From: Massiliimalia massiliensis
Lineage (GTDB): Bacteria > Bacillota > Clostridia > Oscillospirales > Ruminococcaceae
DNA: 64,000 bases
Assembly: GCF_900155615.1 (NCBI RefSeq)
Contig: NZ_FUHT01000004.1
Span: forward strand, 806,001 to 870,000
Direction: 5' to 3'
A model generated the notes under the pieces. That model ran no database searches. It saw nothing but the letters and a program-made list of their open reading frames with translations, and was not told where the DNA came from. A program made the position numbers and the translations under genes. Positions 25,961-34,319 of the stretch are shown piece after piece (positions within the stretch are counted from its first letter, which is position 1; the number at the start of each line of letters is the position of its first letter).

Positions 25961-26944
25961 TTACTGATTGATTAATCCGTACTGATCCCAAAGGGTGACC
26001 TTAGTCATGTTTCCGGAGGCGTCGCTGCTTATTCGTACCCTGGTCACATAAAGATGATTGTAGCTTCCCCTCGGGTCATCAAACCGCGCGGTGTCCCCGG
26101 CATGGATATCGTAAAACCCCGGGACAGTCAACTCAATCTCAAAGCTGCCCGCCTGCTTGTCTTCATAATACTGTCTTGCGGCCAGCGAGGACTCGCCCTT
26201 CCATTCGTTTTCCGGGTTATAGTAACGCTCCCGGAGAATTCCCAGCTTCGCCGCCGGAGGATTTGAAAGGACATACTGATATGCCGCCCCATATTCCTCC
26301 TTTCCCGTCTTAACCCATACCTTAGTGAGCAGCAGATACCGGTCGTCGGTTAGGACTGCCTCAGTAAAAGGAATCCCCTCCGCACGGCGATTGGAAAAAC
26401 AATGCTCGGTTTCCTGGAACGGCTCGCAGGTTATCGTTCCATTGCGGTCAATATAGGGAGATTTATGATAGGCCAGCCTGCAAAACAATGTGATAAACTC
26501 CCAATGAGAGGCTCCCTTCTTTGCCAAAATCTGCGGCAGAACCGCAGATTTCGGCAAAGAGGCGCCCGACGCGCCATAGGGCAGCGCATGCGTCTTGATA
26601 AGCTGGTCGGAAGTCAGGTTAAAATACCAATACGGCTTCACTTCATTGTCCAGCATCCGGCAGGTATCTCGCCGGCAGACGAAGCTGTGGCAGCTCCCGT
26701 TCTGGCCGATGGTCTGCCTCTGCACATCGACAATCCCCTCAAAGACCTTTTTCCCGTCCAGCGCCAGCTCAGCCCGGACAATTAATCTGTCTGAGACGGC
26801 GTCAAGCGCGGTAAAGGACAGGGAATCCGCCGGAGAATACCGGTCGCTTTCAAATGCAAGGCTGACAATTTTCTGGAAGACTATTCTTCCGCCATTCTGG
26901 TCAATGCCAATGACAACAGCATTCCGGGCTAAGGCTACAGCCAT
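25961..26944 (-). CDS. xkdQ: XkdQ/YqbQ-like baseplate hub protein
   Basis: The 327-residue protein fits the XkdQ/YqbQ family, related to the gp27/gpD hub. It begins with a beta-rich domain (VVIGIDQNGGRIVFQKIVSLAFESD) and ends with a second one (YDIHAGDTARFDDPRGSYNHLYVTR). It would connect the tail tube to the spike. It overlaps the LysM gene by 10 bases. Confidence 0.78.
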   Translation of the reverse strand: MAVALARNAVVIGIDQNGGRIVFQKIVSLAFESDRYSPADSLSFTALDAVSDRLIVRAELALDGKKVFEGIVDVQRQTIGQNGSCHSFVCRRDTCRMLDNEVKPYWYFNLTSDQLIKTHALPYGASGASLPKSAVLPQILAKKGASHWEFITLFCRLAYHKSPYIDRNGTITCEPFQETEHCFSNRRAEGIPFTEAVLTDDRYLLLTKVWVKTGKEEYGAAYQYVLSNPPAAKLGILRERYYNPENEWKGESSLAARQYYEDKQAGSFEIELTVPGFYDIHAGDTARFDDPRGSYNHLYVTRVRISSDASGNMTKVTLWDQYGLINQ

Positions 26945-27471
26945 ACCATAGTTCCCTCCTCCAGCTCTTCCGAGGACTGTAAAGAAGGATTGCTTGACAG
27001 CAATTGTTCAACCGTTATTCCGCATTTCACCGCAATCAAGGAAAGGGTATCGCCGCGGCGGCTGAGATAATATCGGTCAGTGGAAGTTAACGATACTTGA
27101 TTTTTTTCGCAATCCTCTAAAAAAGCAAATTCATAGGTTAAAACATTCGGCCCGGCCTGCCCTGTCATCCGCAGGGACTCAAAATAACAGTAAAAAGGGG
27201 TGAGACTGGGCAGCGACAGCAGCCCGCTTCCCTCCTCCAGAAACAATTGGTATAATCTCGCGTATTCCTCCATTGGGTTTTCTCCAACCAGTTCTCCTTC
27301 CCCGGTAACAGAAATTGGCTCCAATCCAATTGGCTGGATAATCGCCCGGGGAGATACCCCGTCCTTTACCATAGGAGGCTGAAAGGTTTTTAAAATCCTG
27401 CCGCGGAAAATTTCAAAACGGTTGGGATTAATGGAAAAAACATAATCTTTATATTGAAACTGTGTTGACAT
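26935..27471 (-). CDS. xkdP: XkdP-like tail protein with C-terminal LysM
   Basis: The 178-residue protein has an N-terminal phage tail domain (FSINPNRFEIFRGRILKTFQ, PISVTGEGELVGENPMEEY) and a C-terminal LysM motif (residues about 132-178: YYLSRRGDTLSLIAVKCGI to EGTMVWL). In PBSX this gene follows the tape measure gene. It is thought to sit at the baseplate hub, like gp53-type proteins. Confidence 0.82.
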   Translation of the reverse strand: MSTQFQYKDYVFSINPNRFEIFRGRILKTFQPPMVKDGVSPRAIIQPIGLEPISVTGEGELVGENPMEEYARLYQLFLEEGSGLLSLPSLTPFYCYFESLRMTGQAGPNVLTYEFAFLEDCEKNQVSLTSTDRYYLSRRGDTLSLIAVKCGITVEQLLSSNPSLQSSEELEEGTMVWL

Positions 27472-27488
27472 AATTCCTCCTGATTTGT

Positions 27489-27716
27489 TCAGTCCAGCTG
27501 CTGTATACTTCTTCTGCGGCGGTATTCTGTTTGTTGATCCAGCTCCTCCAGGCTTAACCCCTGCTGCATCTCTACTGTCCGGCGGGATATTTTTTTCGTC
27601 TGGCCGGACGGTACATCGATCCGCGCAACCTCATCTAAATCACTTTGCGGTTCAGGCGCTTCCGGTACAGAATAACGGCTTAAAAGCTTTTTGACCTCTT
27701 GCTCAAAGATTTTCAT
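27489..27716 (-). CDS. 75-residue protein in the tape-measure position, unrecognised
   Basis: I do not recognise this protein. It starts with an amphipathic helix (MKIFEQEVKKLLSRYSV), has a proline-rich linker (PEAPEPQSD) and a basic helical C-terminal part (LDQQTEYRRRRSIQQL). It begins two codons after the stop of the chaperone gene and in the same frame (TAA-GAG-ATG). PBSX has a giant tape measure gene here. It may be a second part of the tail chaperone, a deletion remnant or a very short tape measure; nothing seen decides between these. Confidence 0.6.
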   Translation of the reverse strand: MKIFEQEVKKLLSRYSVPEAPEPQSDLDEVARIDVPSGQTKKISRRTVEMQQGLSLEELDQQTEYRRRRSIQQLD

Positions 27717-27719
27717 CTC

Positions 27720-28049
27720 TTAATCCCTGCCTTCCTCCAATACCATATCCCCGGTCAGGTACCGCTCATAGGTATCAAAAATCCGGGTCAATTCTTCTAG
27801 GGTCAGTTTTTGCAGTACCTCGCGCGCCGAATGAAAAGCAGCCCTTTCTCCGTCATAAATACTCAGATATCCCAAAACCGCGTTTTCACACATAGCCGTT
27901 ACCAATTCACGGCTCATATCCTCCTGCCAAAGCTCGCCGGTCAGCCTCTCGCACAGGGACAGGCTTTCCAGCACCTCCTCACAGGACAGCGCCTTCATTC
28001 TGTATTCTTTCTCTCCCAGCCGGATCGCTGTTTCTCTCATCATTCCCAT
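27720..28049 (-). CDS. xkdN: XkdN-like tail assembly chaperone
   Basis: The 109-residue helical, acidic protein follows the tail tube gene, the position of XkdN and other tail assembly chaperones that coat the tape measure protein during assembly. LGEKEYRMKALSCEEVLESL and the helical C-terminal LTLEELTRIFDTYERYLTG fit. Family match is moderate and rests on order. It is odd that the chaperone is kept when no tape measure gene is present. Confidence 0.62.
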   Translation of the reverse strand: MGMMRETAIRLGEKEYRMKALSCEEVLESLSLCERLTGELWQEDMSRELVTAMCENAVLGYLSIYDGERAAFHSAREVLQKLTLEELTRIFDTYERYLTGDMVLEEGRD

Positions 28050-28064
28050 TTTCCGCCTTTCCGC

Positions 28065-28442
28065 CTACAGCACCATTCTTTTTTTGGCAACCGCCTGCAT
28101 CGTCTCAATGCAGGGCGTATTGAGACTGAGTGCCTCGCCAATGCTGCTCCATTCACAGCCTGAATAAACAATCCGGCAATCCGGCTTGACAATCACAACT
28201 GTAAAATTCTGGAGTCCGTAAAAGTCAATGCTTCCCAGTCCGTTTACCGGAACGATTTTTTTCAGCTCCAGAGTATGGGTCAGCTTCCCGCCCACTGTCG
28301 CAACCGGAGCTTCGCTGCCGAATGCCTCAACGCTTTTCGTCTCCCGGAGCGTTCTGACAGTGCAGCCCTGTACGACCGCCAGCCTTTTTCCATCTACTTC
28401 AATTGAAATATCCTTGCCGGTCGGTATTGTAATCGATGCCAT
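28065..28442 (-). CDS. xkdM: Phage tail tube protein, XkdM-like
   Basis: The 125-residue protein fits tail tube proteins of contractile phages: a beta sandwich beginning ITIPTGKDISIEVDGKRLAV and ending FSLNTPCIETMQAVAKKRM-like strands at the C-terminus. I start at ATG 28442, which has GAGGGAG upstream; the frame continues to 28541 inside the sheath gene. It would form the inner tube within the sheath. Confidence 0.8.
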   Translation of the reverse strand: MASITIPTGKDISIEVDGKRLAVVQGCTVRTLRETKSVEAFGSEAPVATVGGKLTHTLELKKIVPVNGLGSIDFYGLQNFTVVIVKPDCRIVYSGCEWSSIGEALSLNTPCIETMQAVAKKRMVL

Positions 28443-28465
28443 AACGTTTTCTTTCTCCCTCTTTT

Positions 28466-29491
28466 TTAAATACTGATATGCGCGGTCAGATAAATACTGC
28501 TGATTCCCTGGCGAACAGTAAACGCTGTCTCCACGATACAAACGGAGGAGTCCTCTGCGTCTAAAGAAATTCTGGGCATCTGGTATTCACTGATCAGGCC
28601 TTCATCTACAAAGTCGTCCAATCGGCAAACCACCAGAGACAGAATGGTATTCAATCCAGCCTGATTATTCTGCAGCAGGTTTAGTTTTTCCCTGAGCAAT
28701 TCCCTGAGAGCCGGGATGACAGTGTCAATCGTCAAAATAATTCCCAGGTTGCGGTAGGCTGTATCAGAACCACCAGCATCATCCTTTGTTTTTGTGGTCA
28801 TTCCCCGAATTAGGGTGATCACACCGGCACGCTCTTCAAAAACACAGATCCCATTTGTGAGATAGCTTTCTATCTTTTCCTCGGGATACTGTTCTGATAG
28901 CAAAAGCGCCTTCTCTACTGTTTCTCCGTTCAGATTCCCGGAAATCTCATCACATCCGGAAATCAGTACCGCTAGTAATATGCCGGATAAATCGGCTGTC
29001 TGGCCGGGTGCTGTCACCTCCGGAACTGCTAAGCAAACCCGCTCATGATTGAGCGTATTGGCAAGCACATCCGGGGCAGTACCCTCTATCCCGGTCACAA
29101 TTCCCAGTTTTTCCTCTTTTACCGAAAGCTTTGCGCGCAGATACTGGTAGGTTGAAAGGCTTTTTCGGTCAAGGGTAATCAGATAGGCGTCTGTTTCGCA
29201 GAGCGCGTCGATCGCCGCCTGATAGGCGGATTCCGTATCTTCTGTAACCCCTGCCGCGTAGACCACAGGGGAGCTCTCCGCAAAAAGCACAGTCAGCATC
29301 TGCATCAGGACATTTTCTTCACTGCTTTCCCCGAAAATCCGTTTCGCCTGGCTAAGCGTAGTCACTACCTGTACGCCTTCACATTCCGCCGTTGTCCTTG
29401 CAGCGATTCCGACCGCTCTCCCGGATCTTCCGGAAGAGACAGGGGTAATGGTATAATCGGTATAAATACCGGGACGCATTGTTTTCGTCAT
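28466..29491 (-). CDS. xkdK: Phage tail sheath protein, XkdK-like
   Basis: The 341-residue protein starts MRPGIYTDYTITPVSSGRSG, typical of XkdK-type sheath proteins, and ends with a C-terminal domain that includes ISLDAEDSSVCIVETAFTVRQG and IYLTAHISI. It is shorter than the roughly 460 residues I recall for PBSX XkdK, so a surface domain may be missing. The start overlaps the previous gene by four bases (ATGA). A sheath gene means a contractile, myovirus-like tail. Confidence 0.85.
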   Translation of the reverse strand: MTKTMRPGIYTDYTITPVSSGRSGRAVGIAARTTAECEGVQVVTTLSQAKRIFGESSEENVLMQMLTVLFAESSPVVYAAGVTEDTESAYQAAIDALCETDAYLITLDRKSLSTYQYLRAKLSVKEEKLGIVTGIEGTAPDVLANTLNHERVCLAVPEVTAPGQTADLSGILLAVLISGCDEISGNLNGETVEKALLLSEQYPEEKIESYLTNGICVFEERAGVITLIRGMTTKTKDDAGGSDTAYRNLGIILTIDTVIPALRELLREKLNLLQNNQAGLNTILSLVVCRLDDFVDEGLISEYQMPRISLDAEDSSVCIVETAFTVRQGISSIYLTAHISI

Positions 29492-30000
29492 GTTTCTGTC
29501 CTCCCCTCCGCCAATGGACGGACAACAATTTCCTTCACCGGCAAATATTCTTCTTCTTTTACAATCATCACCTGCGTTACTGCCTGAGCCTGAAGGGTAA
29601 AACACTGCATTGCAGGATCAAATCCGGTTTCCCCGCAGGAAATCTCCTGAAACCCGTATTCCGGTTCGGCAAGAAGCGCGGAACAGAGTGAAAGAAACAG
29701 GCTTCCGCTTTCCTGTGACCGGGATAGCGGAAATCCGAACAAAAACCCGATGGTCACCGCAGCAAGCTTTCCGTAAACTTCTGTCCCGCCTCCTGCCCCC
29801 GCATCCAAGCCAAGGAAGTCGTCATACCCTGCCTGTTCCGCCGATACCTTTTTCAGACTGACCGAAAGGAAGGGGGTTTTGGCTGTTCCATAAAACTGTT
29901 CCTTTCCAAAGCCTTCCATAACCTTATAGTCCGGAAATAGGACAGCGAGCTTCTCCGCCAGGCTGCGGACAATTTCTGTTAATTTTTTCGCGGTAATCAC
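29488..30000 (-). CDS. xkdJ: Tail terminator/completion-like protein (xkdJ position)
   Basis: The 170-residue protein lies between connector and sheath genes, where PBSX has xkdJ. It has an alpha/beta pattern and glycine-rich loop (LGLDAGAGGGTEVYG). A role at the top of the tail is inferred from position only. Confidence 0.55.
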   Translation of the reverse strand: MITAKKLTEIVRSLAEKLAVLFPDYKVMEGFGKEQFYGTAKTPFLSVSLKKVSAEQAGYDDFLGLDAGAGGGTEVYGKLAAVTIGFLFGFPLSRSQESGSLFLSLCSALLAEPEYGFQEISCGETGFDPAMQCFTLQAQAVTQVMIVKEEEYLPVKEIVVRPLAEGRTET

Positions 30001-30323
30001 GGATTTTCCTCCTCACACAGATATGCCCGAAGGTAAAGCGGCTTATTGGCATAATAGTACCAATCGGTTGTGATGACATGAAAGGTTTTCCCGTTTAAGC
30101 AGAGCGAGGCATTTTTTTGTACTACGCCGCTTTCGTTCAGGGTCAGCAGCACATATTCACACTTCATTTGGTAGCCGGCGCGCGGGTAGTTTTTTTCTTC
30201 CCGTTCGGAATCCCAGCTTTTGAAAGGGGAAAGAACGCCGTAGGTTTCATTTTTGCCGTTAGGATCCGTTATTTTGGAGCCGTACCGATGGAAAAACTCC
30301 CGGATCAACTGAACATCTACCAT
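29997..30323 (-). CDS. xkdI: Head-tail joining protein (xkdI position)
   Basis: The 108-residue protein (FFHRYGSKITDPNGKNETYG, FHVITTDWYYYANKPLYLRA) is in the head closure position of PBSX. It overlaps the next gene by four bases. Function is inferred from order and size. Confidence 0.55.
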   Translation of the reverse strand: MVDVQLIREFFHRYGSKITDPNGKNETYGVLSPFKSWDSEREEKNYPRAGYQMKCEYVLLTLNESGVVQKNASLCLNGKTFHVITTDWYYYANKPLYLRAYLCEEENP

Positions 30324-30334
30324 CTTATCCCTCC

Positions 30335-30694
30335 TTACATCATGCCAAATAAAAAGATATCGTCATTGAGCAGGTCTTTTGCCATAATCATAAGCTCATC
30401 CCGCAGCCGTTTCGCCGCCTGAATCTGTTTAGAATTATCTACCGATACTGTCAAATCAAGCGCGTTAATACTGCCGGAAACCATGTTGGTCATGATCATA
30501 TAGCGGTAGTAGGCGTTGGCCGCGGCAAGCTCTGTGAGCAGCGCCTGATGTTCCTCAAAGACAATGCCCGGCTTCAGTTTTTTTTCGACCTCGGCAATGC
30601 ACAGGCGCACCACCTCCGTATATTGAGAGGATTCCTCATCAGGGAGCTTTGACATGAGCCGGAAACGATCCAAAACCTGATAAAAGTCAAACAA
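30335..30694 (-). CDS. xkdH: Head-tail connector protein (xkdH position)
   Basis: The 119-residue, mostly helical protein directly follows the major capsid gene, as gp6-like connectors do. The segment ALLTELAAANAYYRYMIM and the helical C-terminus IQAAKRLRDELMIMAKDLL fit such a ring protein. The assignment is positional. Confidence 0.55.
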   Translation of the reverse strand: MFDFYQVLDRFRLMSKLPDEESSQYTEVVRLCIAEVEKKLKPGIVFEEHQALLTELAAANAYYRYMIMTNMVSGSINALDLTVSVDNSKQIQAAKRLRDELMIMAKDLLNDDIFLFGMM

Positions 30695-30735
30695 ATGATT
30701 TCCTCCTTTCGGACGGGACTCCCCCGCCCGCCATC

Positions 30736-31740
30736 TTATGCAAGGCTCATTGCTCTGACTGCATCCGGGAAGATCTTTGCAAAGCCGTATGTCGAAGTAA
30801 TCGCTGCCCGCTCTAGCTGACGGTCAATCAGCTTATCATATTCGATATTGACGTCTCCGACTGTCACCATCTCCAACGCGCTTCTCTGATCCAGTGCGAT
30901 CAGCTTGCCGCTCGGCACTGCGCTGCTCTTATAGAGGCTTGCCCCCATCGGAGTGCTGAGCTTCCCGGTTCCCTGAAAATTCAGGCCTGTCGCCGGGTCT
31001 TTGAACTCGCTCAGAGTCAGCAGCTTCATCATGGCGTTGGTATCAACCAGCAGGGTATTCATTTCGTGCTCATCAAATTCGCTCCACAGCTTCAAAAGAT
31101 CTGCATAGGCAAGGCTTTCCCCGGACAGCGCTACCGTCTTTGCAGCATTGTCGTTGCCGTCTCCGTTCAGGAGCACATTCACCGCGTCCTCTAGCTGGGA
31201 ATGTGCGATCCTGTTACCAATCTGCTTTAAGGTTACTGTAAAGAGATCCAGTCTCTGGAAACGAATCGCCTCGTAGGAGGCCACGAGCAGCCGACCGCGT
31301 TTATGGAGTTTCACAAGGTTCTCCTGTGTTTTGACTGTGGTTGCCGGAATAGAGCTTCCTTCCGCAACCGGTTTGAGTTCTTCATCATCCCTCGCCGAGG
31401 TAATCGAGCGGTAATCCATTGCTTCAATATAGGTCTTTGCCGCTAAAATCTGGTCAAGAATATTGCCGTCCTTCAGTCCGGATACCACCGCACGTTTTAC
31501 ATACTCCGGAAAGAGAGCGGCGGAGGTGGAGGTGCTGAAAAATTTTTCGACCGCGTCGGATTTTCCGCCCGCAACCTTAATGTCATACCGTTTTAACTGG
31601 CGCTCAAAAGCATCCAGCCCCTCTAATTTTGTTCCCTTGTAGTTGTCGCTCGGATCAAGTTCTTCCAGAACATTGGAAAAGGACTTCCCGCTGACCGCGT
31701 ACATCCCTTTTTCCAGCCGGATATTGTCATAATAAGCCAT
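30736..31740 (-). CDS. xkdG: Phage major capsid protein, XkdG-like
   Basis: The 334-residue protein has the size and place of XkdG, an HK97-fold capsid protein. The long central segment with LFPEYVKRAVVSGLKDGNIL, the E-loop/P-domain part with TVKTQENLVKLHKRGRLLVA, and a C-terminal region with GKLIALDQRSALEMVTVGDV are typical of this group. A decoration gene and a protease gene precede it. Confidence 0.85.
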   Translation of the reverse strand: MAYYDNIRLEKGMYAVSGKSFSNVLEELDPSDNYKGTKLEGLDAFERQLKRYDIKVAGGKSDAVEKFFSTSTSAALFPEYVKRAVVSGLKDGNILDQILAAKTYIEAMDYRSITSARDDEELKPVAEGSSIPATTVKTQENLVKLHKRGRLLVASYEAIRFQRLDLFTVTLKQIGNRIAHSQLEDAVNVLLNGDGNDNAAKTVALSGESLAYADLLKLWSEFDEHEMNTLLVDTNAMMKLLTLSEFKDPATGLNFQGTGKLSTPMGASLYKSSAVPSGKLIALDQRSALEMVTVGDVNIEYDKLIDRQLERAAITSTYGFAKIFPDAVRAMSLA

Positions 31741-31762
31741 CTTTAAGTTCCTCCTGTTTCCC

Positions 31763-32098
31763 TTATAAAATTACCATTGCGGTCTTGGCGCCGGTATCTA
31801 CAGAAACTACCAAATGGTAGGCTCCTTCCGTTGCCAGAGCAATAGAATTGCCGGATGCCGCTTTGAGCTGATGGTACCCGACAGTTAATGTAGAGTCACT
31901 GCATGCTAAGGTTGTGCCGCCCTTGAGCTGAACCCCCACATAGGAACCGTTTTTGCTCACGCAAACGCCAATCACCTCGTCGTTTGCCGCAGCCGTTTCC
32001 ACGGTGCTGTTTTCAGCCATCGCCACAAGATCCCCTACGTTTACGGTACCGCTTGTCTGAAAAGTCGCGGTCACTTCGCCAATCTGATTGTAATTCAT
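31763..32098 (-). CDS. Capsid decoration-like small protein
   Basis: The 111-residue protein is beta-rich with repeated short strands (GDLVAMAENSTVETAAANDE, VIGVCVSKNGSYVGVQLKGG) like DUF2190-type capsid cement proteins, and lies between protease and capsid. I use ATG 32098; the frame is open to 32125, where the protease gene ends. PBSX has no obvious gene here as far as I recall, so it is an addition to the shared order. Confidence 0.62.
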   Translation of the reverse strand: MNYNQIGEVTATFQTSGTVNVGDLVAMAENSTVETAAANDEVIGVCVSKNGSYVGVQLKGGTTLACSDSTLTVGYHQLKAASGNSIALATEGAYHLVVSVDTGAKTAMVIL

Positions 32099-32124
32099 AC
32101 TGTTTCCTTTCCGGCATACTGCCA

Positions 32125-33105
32125 TTAGATTTTAAATTCCTTCTGCTGAAATAGCTTTTCCTGTTCTTTTCCTTCGGAAAGCTGCGGAAGTCTTCCCTGC
32201 GCTCCGTAAATCCCTTCGAACTGCGAGAGCTCTTCATCGGTCATTTTCTGTACTACAGAGCCTGCCATTTCCACGCTAAGCTCTGGATACTGAAGCAAAA
32301 AGAAGCTTTTCACCTGTTTCTCTTTCCAGTTTCGGAAGGCTTTTCCCTGTTCTGCCTGACGCTTCAGTGTTTCAAGATACCGTCCCAGATGCACTGCTTC
32401 CTCTTTTGTCAGCATGATGCTCCTTTGGGCAATCTCAAACAGCTTTGCCAGCTCTTCCGGCTGGCGGAAACATTCTTCCTTCCTGCCTTTCTCCTTCTGA
32501 TCCGCATCCTTCCGCTCTGAATAACGTTTAGTCACCCCCGCGTTTTTCTGCGCCGGTACCGCGACAAAAGACCATTCGTACGCGTCTGTCGGATCATCCA
32601 GCACAGAATAGCAGAGCTTATTATTGTATTTTGCTCCATGGGTATGCTCACAGCGCTTTTCCCTCAGATTTGTTCCGCAAACGGAACAGCTTACAGAAGC
32701 CACACTGCAACCGACGCTAACCTCTTTTTTTATTCCGGCGTCGATATCCAGGATCAGGTCTGCGTTTTTCTGGCTCCGTACCATATATGCCTTTGCAAAG
32801 AGATAGGTATAAACTTCTCCCGCTTGGGTCAGCTTTCCCTCCTCGGTCAGCACCTGGGTATCATAGATACGCGCCGTCTGGTTTTCCCCCTTGGGATCAT
32901 GGTTAAAAATACCAGTCTTTCCAATAAACAGCTCAGCCAGCTTATGCAGCGCCTCAGTTGTAAAGCTCTCATAATCCCGGTCAACTTCGTTGTCGCAGAG
33001 AATTACATGAAAGCAGTAGACCTCGTCCGCCGTCAGCGCCCGCCGGGTGAATCGGTTGATTTTCTGTAGGTCTTCCTCTGTCTGCCGCGCTGATTTGATG
33101 ATCAT
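32125..33105 (-). CDS. xkdF: XkdF-like prohead protease/scaffold protein with cysteine-histidine motif
   Basis: The 326-residue protein has an N-terminal protease-like domain (AELFIGKTGIFNHDPKGENQ, VSVGCSVASVSCSVCG) and a helical C-terminal part (residues about 220-326) typical of scaffolds. A likely zinc knuckle is seen at about 145-168 with CSVCG, KRCEH and THG. The position between portal and capsid fits XkdF. It overlaps the portal gene by four bases. Confidence 0.78.
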   Translation of the reverse strand: MIIKSARQTEEDLQKINRFTRRALTADEVYCFHVILCDNEVDRDYESFTTEALHKLAELFIGKTGIFNHDPKGENQTARIYDTQVLTEEGKLTQAGEVYTYLFAKAYMVRSQKNADLILDIDAGIKKEVSVGCSVASVSCSVCGTNLREKRCEHTHGAKYNNKLCYSVLDDPTDAYEWSFVAVPAQKNAGVTKRYSERKDADQKEKGRKEECFRQPEELAKLFEIAQRSIMLTKEEAVHLGRYLETLKRQAEQGKAFRNWKEKQVKSFFLLQYPELSVEMAGSVVQKMTDEELSQFEGIYGAQGRLPQLSEGKEQEKLFQQKEFKI

Positions 33106-34298
33106 TCCCTGTCTGATAATTCATTTCCTCCTTCTTTCAGGTTCGCTTCAATTTGTTTTGCCTGGGCGCGGTATAATGCCGCGTGCGCTTGTTCCACCTC
33201 GTCCTTGAGATTGATGGTATCCCATGTAACGGAAGCCTCCTCTTCAAAGCCGTTGAATCGAAGCAGGGTATTGCAGATTTTAAGAATCACCGGAGTCAGC
33301 AGTCTCCTGTAATACTCCAGTTCCGTTGTCAGGATGTCTGTCTGCTGCTGGCTCATCCGTTCGGTTGTCGACCAGGAAAGCCCCAGTAAAAACGGCGGAA
33401 TTCCCAGCTTTGCAATAATTTGTTCTAGCATATGCCGCACAGGAATATTGGTGTCAATCACCTGGTTATCAGCGCCGATTACCTTAATGTTGATATCTCC
33501 TACCGTAATAAAATCGCGTACCTGTCCATCCGCGCTCTGCCGCATCCCCTCGGTCCATTCCCGCGCAATCATCTGCGCGCGCTCCTTCGCATAGGCTTTA
33601 TCCACCATATCGCCGGCCGGTTTGTAGGTAACAGCATACCGGATATTTCCAACCCGTTCAAAATTCTGTCCGATAGAATGGTAAATTTTAAACAGGATTG
33701 AGGTTACAAATGGCAAGCCCTTTAAAATTGATTCTCCAGTCAGCCTTCCCGCCTTTGGGTTGAGCGCTGTAAACAGCACCAGTTCCTTACGGCCTATCTT
33801 TCGGAATTTTCCTGCTGAATCGTTGATATAGAAATCCAGTTCCAACGGCCTGTCGCTTTCCTTGACCTGAATATTTGTGATTGGGGCGTTATAAAGTCCA
33901 CTGATTCCCGTTCCGTTCTGATTCAGCACCATTTCCCCTACTGCATTTCCATAGGTCAGCAGGCTGTCCAGATATCCTGCAACAAAGCTCTCCAGCCCCA
34001 GGCTCCTGCCCCCGACGTTCACATACTGCGCAAAATAATCTAAAAGCTTCTGAGCGTTCTGGTTTTTACAGGAAAGATGAAATCCCCCTACCAGCCGAAC
34101 TGTCTTATAGATTGCTGAATCAATGATCGGCACGCCCTCACGGATCGCTTCAAACAGACGCAGCTCCGGCGCGGATAGCGGGGTATAGGAATCCAACATC
34201 GAAAATGGATTTCTTGCATTGCGCGCAGCCGAAGAAAAGGATACGCTTTCTTCTCCGGAAGAATTTTGACTCCGCTTTTTCCAAAGCTTCACAGGCAT
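33102..34298 (-). CDS. xkdE: Phage portal protein, XkdE-like
   Basis: The 398-residue protein lies after the large terminase. It has features of SPP1-type/HK97-type portals: an N-terminal clip region, a wing with AVGEMVLNQNGTGISGLYNA, and the crown-forming helix GIPPFLLGLSWSTTERMSQQ. It would form the dodecameric DNA channel of the capsid. The ATG at 34298 has AAAGGAG upstream. Confidence 0.85.
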   Translation of the reverse strand: MPVKLWKKRSQNSSGEESVSFSSAARNARNPFSMLDSYTPLSAPELRLFEAIREGVPIIDSAIYKTVRLVGGFHLSCKNQNAQKLLDYFAQYVNVGGRSLGLESFVAGYLDSLLTYGNAVGEMVLNQNGTGISGLYNAPITNIQVKESDRPLELDFYINDSAGKFRKIGRKELVLFTALNPKAGRLTGESILKGLPFVTSILFKIYHSIGQNFERVGNIRYAVTYKPAGDMVDKAYAKERAQMIAREWTEGMRQSADGQVRDFITVGDINIKVIGADNQVIDTNIPVRHMLEQIIAKLGIPPFLLGLSWSTTERMSQQQTDILTTELEYYRRLLTPVILKICNTLLRFNGFEEEASVTWDTINLKDEVEQAHAALYRAQAKQIEANLKEGGNELSDRE

Positions 34299-34319
34299 CA
34301 CACTCCTTTCTGCTCATTT

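Noticed and set aside
27700-27740. Programmed frameshift at the tail chaperone
   Set aside because: The two ORFs are in the same frame, so a frameshift would not join them; only stop read-through or reinitiation could.
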